In this document: one piece after another, positions 33,389 to 44,300 of the stretch
How positions within the stretch are numbered: position 1 is the first letter of the stretch
Layout: the number at the start of each line of letters is the position of its first letter
Source of the DNA: Aspidapion aeneum
Lineage: Eukaryota; Arthropoda; Insecta; Coleoptera; Brentidae
Reading direction: 5' to 3'
Assembly: GCA_963576565.1 (NCBI GenBank)
Contig: OY755046.1
Location: 56,833,471-56,897,470, forward strand
Length of the DNA: 64,000 nt
The notes under the pieces: generated by a model
Databases searched by the model: none
Told to the model about the DNA's origin: nothing
The model's input: the letters and a program-made list of their open reading frames with translations, nothing else
Made by a program: the position numbers and the translations under genes

Positions 33389-33959
33389 CACTGGGTAGAG
33401 AGATACGCTTAAAGAAAAAATCTTTTAATTTGGCGGCCATTTTCAAAGATGGCGGCCAAACGACCATGAGTTGACCACGTGACCAAACTTTATTGATAAT
33501 GCTATGGATGCTTAACAAAGCCCCGCAGTTAAACTGAGCGCACATATTAAGCCACACGTGACAGGAGCCAGCGCCTAGACTAACTAGAAAAAAAGCAAAA
33601 AATTGATAAAATTTCGAGAAGAGGATCAGCTAGGATGTATATGAGTATCGCTCTGAAGTCAGGAAAGAGTCCATATTCAAAATGTGCAATTAGTTTTTGG
33701 AACGATTTTTATGTAACCTATACTTCATTCAGGCACACTGTGAGGTATAAGTATATTTAGCAGTTGGGTGTTTTTTTTAATATTTTTTTTTTATTTCAAA
33801 CTTTTTTCTTTAAGTCCTATTCAGCCTTATAGAAAGCACAATGCATTTACCATTCATTTAGCTCCTGCGCTTCTCCTGCTTAGTTTGATGATAAAATGCC
33901 GCAAATTCATAAAATGAAAAACACTGCACATGTTTATCGTTGTATGAGTTTTACTTTTA

Positions 33960-34640
33960 CTAGAAATTTATGAGTTACGCATAAAATATTCCGTACACCT
34001 CTAAATATGTGCTTAATTGTCTGACACATACCAAAGAATACACGATAGAGTTGTGTATTCATTGCACATACACAATTCATTGAACTAAATAAAGGTACCT
34101 AGTTAGGTATTACCTAAATCATGCATTTGTGTCAAACATTGAACTATGCCCAAAGGGTAGGTGCGTTTCTACAAACATTGAGTTAAATTGGGGAAGGGGA
34201 GAGGGAGGGGGAAAGTAGTAAAATGGTGTTGAAAAAAATCTTAAAGCGTGTGCAGAGAGAATTTTTAAATCGCTCTATATTTGATAAACTTATGCGAATA
34301 CGGTTTTTGAAGAAAGTGGGGGGAATGAGAGAAGGGGGGATGGGTGTGTGCAGTGAGGACTAGAAAGTAATTAGAGCAAATTAGAGGACATTTGCAATGG
34401 CTGAAATTTACGTAGTTTGTATGACTTAGTGCCTACATCATGTGTCAAAATGGCGCCTGACGACCACCATGTTAATTCCTGTTTAAAAAAATATAGCCTA
34501 TATCACCTTGGGGATCAGTAGCAATTCAACGAAACCTCCTTTGTCAAAATCGGTTCAGCCGTTTAGCCTCTAGCGCGACACAAACATACATATATACATA
34601 CAGATCCCAAGCGAAAAACATTATCCTTCCTTTCGCCTTG
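33960..34640. repeat. Dispersed repeat R, forward copy
   Basis: Positions 33,990-34,412 match 62,997-63,470 and 63,905-64,000 in inverted orientation (gggtaggtgcgtttctacaa, ttagaggacatttgcaatgg). The distal end has ggttcagccgtttagcctct followed by acacaaacatacatatatac, a common insect transposon-end style. No ORF. Confidence 0.8.
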
Positions 34641-35198
34641 CGGCAGTTGAGTAAAAAAGCAATTTACACATAAATAAAATTTTCGTAAATAAAAAGGTAC
34701 ATATATCTGTACAAAGAAATAGAAATGCCACAAAGACGTGGTAAAATGTTAGCCCATATATTTGCACCCATACAGGTTCTATGTAATTAAATAGTACACA
34801 GAATTATCCTACAGTAATTAAAAAAATAAATAATAATAATAAATCCATAATTTTTCCTTGTCAGTTCAGACCATGTATACTGTTATTGTGAATTTTCTTT
34901 CTGTTTACTGTTTTGGTGAATTTTTTTAATTTGATTTTAAATGTATTTAAGGATAGAATAATAGGTAATTCCTTTTTTTGTTCCAAAGTTAGAAAATTAC
35001 ACATTTTTTGAGAATGGTAGATAAAACGTTTTTGCCCTTTTTGTTTTTGAGCTATGTTTGTTTGAATATTGAGGTTTATTCGTGCCCATGTATTATAATG
35101 ATGGTATAGATATAACGATAGATATGTAGTTTACTTTTGTTTTTGTATGAATAAATCATTGTTTGAATAAAGTAAAGCTGCATAATATCAAATAAATT
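34641..35198. other. AT-rich noncoding stretch
   Basis: No exon or element end recognised; it may be the 3' part of the adjacent minus-strand LINE. Confidence 0.4.
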
Positions 35199-36545
35199 TT
35201 ATTCCTTATATAGTTGTTCTGTGGGGTATTTACGTTTTTTCTTAGGAATTAGTTTTAAAAAGATGTCTGCACTATGCCATAATGCCATACTGTAACATGG
35301 ACTGCACAAGGCCATGGTAATTATTTTCAATTGTTTTACATTTAAAATTTTTGTTAAATACCTAAACTTGTACAGTACAAAGCACAAGTTATTGAGGACA
35401 CTATTTGTGTGGTGGTCCCACCCTAAGTGCCTGTCTATCCAGACTCCAAGATATTTTTTCCACTGATTCTATATAGTATTTTGAGTTGTCATCATTTTGT
35501 ATAGAGAGCGTTGTAAATTGGACAACAATTTTGTTGTGCATGCAAAAGTAGTAACATTTTGTTTTCTTAAAGTTGATGGAAAGTTTTTTATGATGGAGAC
35601 AATCTGTTACAATCTTTAAGGATTTTTCTGCCAATGTTTTAATCTCTTGTCAAGATTTCTCTACCAGGAAAATAGCCCCCCTCATCAGCAGAACTAAATA
35701 TAGACAAATCGCTATACAGTTATGAGGAAAGATTGAAAATGATCAACTTTGATAGTCTGCACACTCGTCGTGAAAAGCAAATACTTAAATTTGGCCATAA
35801 ATTAATAATTAATGAAATTAACTGTCCATATCTTCTATCCCTTTTAAATTATCATGCACCTATGAGACATGGCAGAAACAATAATACATTTTATATAAAT
35901 TCAAGTCGAACTGATGTTGGTAAAAACAGTATTGAAAACAAAATAATGGTTTTACTTAATAAATATATCCCAAATGATTTTGATATATTTTCATTTTCTA
36001 GTGATTTGTTTAAACGTAGGTTGGACAGATTACTGTAATAATAAAGGTTTCTAATATGTAAGTACTAATTGTTTATAGTCACTTATTTCTTATCTTTTCT
36101 TAGGTTACCTTACTTATTTTTACCTAATTAATTTTGTACCTGCAGCTTACCATTTTATTGTTTATAGTTTTAAATTTTTTATTCTTTGTTATTTATTTTC
36201 TGTTTATTGTGTATTTTTTATTACTGTGAAATGATAGATTAAAATTAAACATGTACCAATTGGGGAAACTCTCTGTAATGTGCATTCTAAATAAATAAAT
36301 AAATAAATAAAAAAAAGAACTTATAATTACTCCGTGGATGTTACTTGACAGAATATTGTTTATATAAAGTATAGAGAAAATAGGGCCGAGAATAGTTCCC
36401 TGTGGCACACCACATTTAACAACTTCGAAATAACTCACTTGATGTTCGGTCATTACATGTTGCTTACAATTGACTAAATAATAAATTGGCATAAAGTTGT
36501 GAGATATTCCTCGCACCCAAGATTGTCTACTATGTCGGTTTAGAA
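35199..36545 (-). mobile_element. LINE copy (family b), split by another LINE
   Basis: The minus strand carries reverse transcriptase pieces: 36,545-36,316 (VRGISHNFMPIYYLV, FEVVKCGVPQGTILGPIFSI) and 35,690-35,199 (AEKSLKIVTDCLHHKKLSIN, LCFVLYKFRYLT). The two are contiguous in the related copy at 62,287-62,985, so the intervening 35,697-36,315 is an insertion. Frames are broken. Confidence 0.82.
35697..36315 (+). mobile_element. LINE 3' fragment nested in LINE b
   Basis: Plus-strand open frame 35,733-36,038 encodes NFDSLHTRREKQILKFGHKL and ends SSDLFKRRLDRLL, a Jockey/CR1-like LINE C terminus. It is followed by an AT-rich 3' region and a (TAAA)n tail at 36,288-36,312. Short direct repeats (agaact at about 35,690 and 36,316) flank it, consistent with a small target duplication. 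Confidence 0.85.
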
Positions 36546-36714
36546 GGTTTTTCTCGTGGGATGGCTCGATCGCCTATTTTTTACAGCAAAAGGAAATACC
36601 TACGGTATTTCCTGGTAATTCCCAGTATTTCCTCAAATTTCAATGGTATTTCCTAGTAGTACTTCCCAAGTATTTCCCCTAACCTGTACAACAAAAGGAA
36701 ATATCGAGCCAGCC

Positions 36715-37800
36715 CTCGGTTTTCTACGTTGTCTGACGCCTACTCTCCACCTCTTTTGATTCTGACAATCATCTTCTGTCAGGTTTTTTTGGAAATTGAC
36801 TGTTGCCATTCCAGTTTAGGAGCCTCTCTTTTTCTGCGCCCTATTGGTTGCCATTCTAGGACTTGCTTCTTGGTAATCTTGTTTTCGTCGTTTATTTGTT
36901 GTACATGGCCGTACCTTATCACATATTGTTTGAATTCTCCGTCTTGGAGCATCTTTGTAATTTTGGAAAAGAAGTGAAAAAATCCTAAACTCTACACATT
37001 TTTCGAATAGATTATTTATTTCTATTCATACCCCGACGCTTTTCGGAAATTTTACAATTCCGTCTTCAAGGGGAAATAAGTTAATTATCCAGGAGGTCAA
37101 TAAATGTGAACAATATGATAGATAGTTACCACGACACTAAACAACATTAAAAGCTTAAAAGACTTACAGACAAAACTAAAATTTTATCACCATAAAGGTT
37201 TTATTATGGTGACTTTATAATTAATTTATTTAACAAAAATTTTAGTTTTATCTGTAAGTCTTTTAAGCTTTTAATGTTGTTTAGTGTCACGGTAACTGTT
37301 AGTCATATTGTTCACATTTATTGACCTGGATAATTAACTTATTTTCCCTTAAAGATGGAATTGTAAAATTTCGCATCGGGGTATGAATAGAAATAATAAT
37401 CTATTCAAAAATTGTGCGGAGCGTGCTTTTTACCGTTGTTTCATATACTTTAAACTTTACATTCCTTTTATCTCTCTGCTCCATAAAATACTGTCAAGAC
37501 ATCAATAGCTTTTTTTGCATTTACTATTCTTTTTTCAAGTTCTTTACAGTCTGTTTCTGTCTTATCAAATATGACACCCAAGTATACATACTTATTGCAT
37601 GGAGATATTGTTTGTCCATTGTCTTGATTCGTTTCCAATACATAAGTACTATGTCTTGTCCACATTCACTGTTATGTTTCCAGTTTTTTAGAGCTACTGC
37701 GACATATATTTTAAAAAGAGTTTAAGAGATACAACATCACTGTCTTAAGCCTTTCGTTACCAGGAAATACTTTGAAAGTCGATTTCTAATTTTATCTTTA
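36715..37800 (-). mobile_element. RTE-clade LINE pieces, interrupted by a foldback
   Basis: Minus-strand pieces: 37,800-37,435 (YVAVALKNWK, CNKYVYLGVIFDKTETDCKE, EKRIVNAKKAIDVL) and 36,965-36,715 (YGHVQ, KKQVLEWQPIGRRKREAPKL, EWQQS). These are consecutive parts of the RTE ORF C terminus, the same family as at 23,995-24,425. The foldback at 36,970-37,430 separates them. Confidence 0.78.
36970..37430. mobile_element. Foldback MITE, ~195-bp arms
   Basis: Left-arm blocks gaatagattatttatttcta, tattcataccccg, ataagttaattatccagg, aaatgtgaacaatatga and taatgttgtttag (as its complement) reappear in reverse complement between 37,220 and 37,430. The centre is an accataaaggttttattatggt hairpin-like core around 37,200. 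Confidence 0.88.
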
Positions 37801-37879
37801 TATAGTTCTTTTATCGCTTTTATGTATGTATGTATGTATGTATAATTGATATTAGTTTGCCAGAACACTATCCATATTT

Positions 37880-37990
37880 TTTTATGTATGACTTACAGTG
37901 TCAAAAACCTTGGCGAGATCTAGAAATAGTTTTTTAGTTACTCTGGAAAAATTTAAACTCCTAAGTTTATTGAGTTTACAATACCAACGC
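37880..37990 (-). pseudogene. LINE reverse transcriptase motif A fragment
   Basis: The minus strand reads KKLFLDLAKVFDTVSHT, a reverse transcriptase motif A, without recognisable neighbours. A (TGTA)n microsatellite lies at about 37,821-37,842. Confidence 0.7.
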
Positions 37991-38340
37991 ACTTAGTATG
38001 GGAATACATTTTATTAAGCTTTTAATAATAAATGATAAAGCAAATGTAAAATGACTATAATATGCAAAAATGACATGGAGCTTTTTGTTTTTAACTGTTA
38101 TCAAGATGTGAAGTAACAAGTGGATATATTTTTAAATGCAAAATCTTGTAGGCGCATTATTTAATTTCCTTATTTTAGAGAAACGGGTCAAAATTATCAG
38201 AAGTAAGAAAACCAGAGCAATAGATGTAACAACTATCTTATGATAACAAATAAAGAAACAACAGAATGTATTATAAGTAGGTGACGAGAAAATAAATATA
38301 AGTGACAATAACTAACAAAAATTAAAACAAAGTTAAAAAA

Positions 38341-41300
38341 ATGAGGAACTTATATCTGGTGATATGCATAGTTATTTTTGCAACTAGTTCGCCTATCAGT
38401 GCAAAAAGACATAAAGAATTCAATAAAAAAAATGGAAATGGAACAAAACCACATATTATATTAATTATGGGAGACGATATAGTAAGTTAATAATTATATA
38501 TATACAGGGTGTTTTTTTTAATGTAACAAAGGTATTTTCGCGTATTTATTATTGTACGTTTATGCAAAAACCTCGATGATGTCGATACCCCCTTCGAAAG
38601 GTAAACTTTACCTCTATATTTGGAAAAGGGAAAGTGGGTTTAGTGGTACCTTATTTGGAAGGCCTGTTGTTAATATTTAGAAAATCCATTGATTAGTTTT
38701 TGATATATTTCCCTACAAAGTTTTTTGTGTACATTTTTAAGAAAAAACTCTCGAAACTCTAAACTAAATTTACTTTTCGTCGAAGGAATATTTTGCAGTT
38801 ACTCTTATTTCTTATTTTATTTTTGTTATGTTTTTCTTATTTTATTTTATGTTAAATTTGTAAATTTGGAGGAAAATAACTAGTGGATTTTCCAAAAAAG
38901 TACGACAAATCCCATGTTGCTTGAAAACAAAAAGTTAATATTCAAAAACCAATTTTTGTAAAGAAAAATTTTGCGGCCCTTAGTTTGAGCCTGTTTATAA
39001 ATCTAATTTTTTTAGGGATGGAACGATTTTAGCTATCATGGTTCAAATCAAATCCCCACCCCCAATATAGACGCTTTAGGGTACAACGGGGTGTTTCTGA
39101 ACAGGTTTTACACACAACAGACTTGTACCCCATCTAGAGCCGCCCTGTTGACGGGGAGGTACCCAATTAGATCAGGTACTGCAGCACCATATATTATTAA
39201 GAGTGGGAATCCAAATGAGTTAATTGGATAAAAAGATATCTAATTCCCGAATGTTGTAATCTGCCGTGCATAAGCTATAATGCCGTTCACCAATATTTGG
39301 ACAATTTTGATTTTTTGGTGCCGTCTTAATCACAACATTTTTCTACATCAATTTTTATAAGCAAATCTTCTTTAGCTTTTGTGGTTTTCCAGAAACAAAT
39401 AACTTATAACAAGGAGCATCGATTGTTTATTATTTTTCGGGTTTTGTGATTAAAACTAGGAAAATTTTATAGGTAGTTAACGGCATTCTAGCTTAAGGAC
39501 GGCAGTAATGAAGTCTGTCTGTCTGTAACATGGTAACTCAAAAACCGTTGAACCAAATTTGGTACAAAAATTCTTGAAACCTTGAACCATTTTACAAGGG
39601 CGCACCCAAAGGGTGACCTGTCGCTCTCATATTAACGAACTTATTAATAGTGTTGACTCAACTTTGAACACCCTGTATGGCATTCTAAATTTCTTCAGGA
39701 CTACAAGGTTGGCCCACCCGTGCAGGAGAAGACAGACACATTCCAGCAAATATTCCCACCATGGCGGAAAGACTTAAAGAACTGGGATACAAAACAAACA
39801 TGGTAAATATGTACATATCTTATTTGTATAAGTTTTTACTGCCTTTTTTAATCCATAATTTACAAAAAAAAAACAAAATAGTTGTGATTCATTATTTATT
39901 ATTTTGAAATTCTTAAAACACATTAAATATTTATATACCTTTAAAATGTATCATTATAACCTTTATTGATATATAAAACTTTCAAAGTCCTGAATATTAG
40001 TCGTTCTTATAGGCTTATTTCATAAAACATAATCAAATTGGTAAAGGAATCCTTAATAAACAAATCTTTTATCAATTCTTGGCGAGGAAGTATTTTAAAT
40101 CTAAGAATTCTGGAAGAGTTTGATTTAAGAGTTGTTGGAAAATTAATCATTGGAAAATTTAAGACAAGCAAAAGTAACGCGTTAAAAAAAATCTTGGTTC
40201 GGTTCGGTTCGAAGTTTTCGCAAAGAAATTATTCATGAAAAGGGTCTTACTTAATAAATAATTAATAAAGGAGTTACTGATAAAGGAATGTTTAGTAAAG
40301 AAAATTGTGTTCAACATATCTCTGATAAAAAGACCTTAGCAAAAAAATATTTAGTAAATGAGTTAGTGATGAAAAAATCTTTAGTCAAGAAATATTTATT
40401 TAACAAAGAGTTCTTGGTAATCGAATCCTTGGTAAAGGAGTTATTAATGAAACAATCTTTATTAGAAAAAACTTTGTTGAAAACATCCTTAGTGAAAAAA
40501 TGTGTGTGATTTAAGAGTTCTTCGCATAGGAATCCTTGGTAAAAAAGGCCTAACACAATTATTTTTAATACTTGCTAAATAAATTATTGACAAATATGTC
40601 TTTAATCTAGGAATGATTAATAGAAAATACATTTTTGTTAAAGGAATTATTGATAAAAAAATCTTTAGTTAAGAAAACTTTGCTAAAAAATATCCCTGTT
40701 AAACAAGTTTTTGAATTAAAAGTTGTTGGTGAAAAACTCCTTGTTAAAAAAGATTTTGGTAAAGAAACCTTTGGTAAAACATCCTTTTGTTAAAGATATA
40801 GTTAGTCTTATATGTTCAAGTTAATATTTGTCATCCTTTCATTAAAAACAACTTTAAATCGTGTCATTAATTTTTAGGTTGGCAAATGGCATTTGGGTGC
40901 AGCATTTAGAAACCAAACCCCCACTGGAAGAGGGTTCGACACCCATTTTGGATACTGGAATGGATTCGTCGGGTACTTTAACTATATATGTGCAGAGAAT
41001 ATGGCAGCTTTTAATATGTCGGTAAGCCTAATAGATTCTTAGAAAAATATTTAATAGGGGTTCCCTGGTGGTCCAGAAAGGAGATTGTCTGGAATTTAAC
41101 GGTGTCAGGTGTGGACTGTATAAAGTTAAGGGAATAAGGTCATAGGCTAAGCTGGTACAAGGGATTCTGAAATGGTCTAGTTTACCTTCTAGGTTAGTGT
41201 AGCAATAAACAAATGTATGTAAGGTAAAAATAATGCATTTTCACTTACCATTTTTATACAGGAAGTGGAACTCATGGGAGGACGCGCTGTTCAACCGTAG

Positions 41301-44300
41301 TTTTTGCACCCCACATTCCTGTGGTAGGAGAGTCGCTAACACGCGTGTGTTCTCGTTCGAAGGCGAAACGGTTCTCTGGTGCTGCAGCAGGTATCGCTAC
41401 TGCGTTCGTTCTCCCACATGTCGCCCAGTGGCGTCGTTAATCCATAGGCGTAGGAGAAAAGGAATAAGTAGGAAGGAATGAGATTACGAAGGTCCATATT
41501 AAAGGAACTAGGAACCTTAGTAATTCAAAATGCATTTTATGTAAAGTAAATTAATTATAGCAAATTGTAATATTTGCCTTTAAAACCGCGGGAGTTTCAA
41601 ATGCAAATAACCCAGTAATTTTAAGTACTTAATTAGTTAATTAATACTAAATAAACAAAAAATAGAAAATGCTCTAGTGAATCACCAAATAGCCTAATTC
41701 GAACCAATTTGGTAAATTATAGTAAAAAGAACATATTTACAAAAAGGAAGGCGGGACGAACCATTTCCCACCCCCCTGAGAATGCCCAGGGGCATTTCAG
41801 AGAGTTTAATTTGTAGGCAGGGCGCATAGTTTTACCAAAGGCCGTTTGTAGGTACCTTTAGTAGTCTTTACAATAGCAACCCGTGGAACATTATCAGAAC
41901 CTTTAATAAGGTCTTCAATGCGGCCTAGGGGCCAATCCAATGGAGTGGAATTTTCATCTTTGATCAGTACCATAGTACCAATATCAATGGAAGCAAGAGG
42001 TTGGTGCCATTTGGCTCGCTGTTGCAAAGTGTGCAAATATTCGCGATGCCAGCGAATCCAAAAATCGCGGTGCATTCTCTGCAACAGTTGCCACCTGGAC
42101 AGCCTGTTTAACGCAATATCGCAGTAGTTTGGATCGGGTATTGTACCTGGAGGCCTCAAATTTAAAAAATTATTAGGAGTCAAGACCGCCAGATCAGTAG
42201 GATCGGTGCTTAAGGCACATAAAGGACGTGAGTTCATTATGGCTTCAACTTGGGTTAAAACCGTATTTAATTCCTCATAGGTGAGTATTTGATTTCCAAC
42301 TACCCTGTGAAGATGAGTCTTTAAAGATTTAATGTTTGATTCCCAAATGCCTCCCATGTGGGGAGCAGCAGGTGGGTTAAAAGACCAAACTATACCTTCC
42401 CCCTTCACGCAATCAGAAAAAATTTGTCGCAAGTATTTTTCAGAGGCCACGAAGTTGGTCCCGCAGTCTGAAGAGATCTTTGAGCATAGTCTCTTCTAAA
42501 TGCACGGCTTTAACAGCGCAACAGATAAATAAACAGACATATGCTTTCATGGTTTTTGCACCTCTGGTCCGACCAAGAGTAATCGTGAACGGACCACAAA
42601 AATCTATACCTACATTTTCGAACACCTTTGCTTCGGAAACTCTAAATTTCGGTAGGTTACCCATAGGGGGTTGAAGGGAGTTAGGTTTAGTTTTCCAGCA
42701 AGTATGGCAAGAACTTAAAACTTTTCTCACTACCTTTTTAGCAGACAATACCCAGAAGTTTTGCATTAGTAAAAAAGTTGTGGTCTGTATACCACAATGA
42801 AGATTGCTGCGATGCAAATCTAAAATCAGTAATTCAGTGAATTTTGCACTAGAAGGCAAAAGAATTGGAAATTTTTTATCGTATGATAAATTTGAATGGC
42901 ATAAACGGCCTCCAACACGAAGCAAATCGTAGCTTTCATTATGCAAAAATGGACATAATTTTTGAAAAGCTTTTGGAAGCTGTTTCTTATCTTTTAGTAA
43001 TTCAATTTCTTTTTGGAAAGAAAAAGATTGTACGCATTTCGAAATAAAAAGTAAGCTTTTGTAGTAATCCTGATTTGTAAGGTAATCAGTAGCAAAATTG
43101 TATGAGGGATTTTTAAACTTTTGTAACCCTCGCAAAAAGTAAGCAACTATTCTCTTAATTTTAAAAAGAGAACTGTATTTTTCAAACAAGTTGTTTACAT
43201 AATATTCAACTGTTTGTTCGCAAGTAAAAACGTTAAAAATATTTTTTCGCTGTTCTTCCAAAACTGCATTCCCATCGTAAGTAACTGTCATAAAATCCCA
43301 AGTATTTGTAGGTTGGTTTAGAAAGGAAGGCCCTTCTAACCAAAAATAAAATCTTTGTAAATCAGAGGGATACATTTCCCTAGTACCGCAGTCAGCAGGA
43401 TTTTGTTCAGTAGGAACATAATGCCAAAACTCAGGGCTAATTCTTCCTTGTATATAGGCAGTTCTATTCGAAACAAATGTTTTAAATTTGTGAGGAGATC
43501 CCTGAATCCAAGATAAGGTCACTGTGCTATCAGTAAAAGCAAGAATTTTATCAAATTTAATTTTTTCCGAGAACGTTTCTAGTAAAAAATCCATTAATTT
43601 AGCCAACAAAACAGCTCCTAAAAGCTCTAGTCTTGGTAAAGTTAGTTTACGACGCAACGGTGCGACTCTAGATTTACTACAAACAAAAAAAACTTTAATG
43701 TTTCCATCAGAATAAAAAATTCGAATATAAGCGACAGCACAATAGGCCCGTTCTGAACTATCGCAAAATCCTACTAGCTGGATTTGACTAGCATTAGGCA
43801 AAATTATTTGACGAGGAATTTTAACAGAATGCAAAAACTTTAATTCATTTTTAAATTTTTCCCATTTAAAAACAATTTCCGGACTGACAGGGTCGTCCCA
43901 GTTTAAGTCTTCTGCCCAGCAGTATTGAACAATTAATTTTAAAATTAAAACTATTGGCGCCAAAAAAGACAGAGGGTCGTAAATGCGGGCCAAATTACTT
44001 AAAATTGTTCTTTTAGTGCATGTTTGGAGAGAACAGTCGAAAGTATAAAAAAATTCATCAGTATGAGGGTTCCAATTTAAACCGAGAATTTTCAAAGTTG
44101 AATTTTCAGCATCTAAATCGAGAGAAAGAGCCTTCATCGAAATGTGTGACTCAGGAAGATCGGATAGTAACTCGGGACAATTGCTCGCCCATTTACGCAA
44201 TTCGAATCCACCTCGGCTAAGTAGCTCGATTAATTGATTTTTCATCTCAGTGGCCTTAAAAAAGTCATCACTTCCCGAAATCACATCATCGACAAAAACT

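Larger units (their letters stand above)
31505..33755. repeat. 2.2-kb foldback palindrome interrupted by a LINE
   Basis: The left arm (31,505-32,285) and right arm (32,395-33,755, minus the 585-bp LINE insertion) are inverted copies. Paired blocks include attgcacattttgaatatgg, tttggccgccatctttgaaa, gaaggctttaaacctttcac and aagtgaatttgcagcaaaac, each with its reverse complement on the right. Loop at about 32,285-32,395. Confidence 0.9.

Noticed and set aside
23119..35000. Search for the LMW-PTP N-terminal P-loop exon on the minus strand
   Set aside because: No CxxxxCRS-type exon with flanking splice sites was found by eye; not annotated rather than guessed.
38504..39677. Inverted ACAGGGTGT words around sulfatase exon 2, considered as a transposon containing the exon
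   Set aside because: The word is common across the window and the exon is collinear with the family, so the bracket is probably coincidental.
40038..40556. Three short Lys/Leu-rich or Phe/Asn-rich frames on both strands
   Set aside because: They are products of the degenerate short tandem repeat in the sulfatase intron.
41233..41481. 82-codon frame, duplicated exactly at 48,513-48,761
   Set aside because: It lies within the LTRs and is repeated only because the LTRs are identical; no recognisable product.
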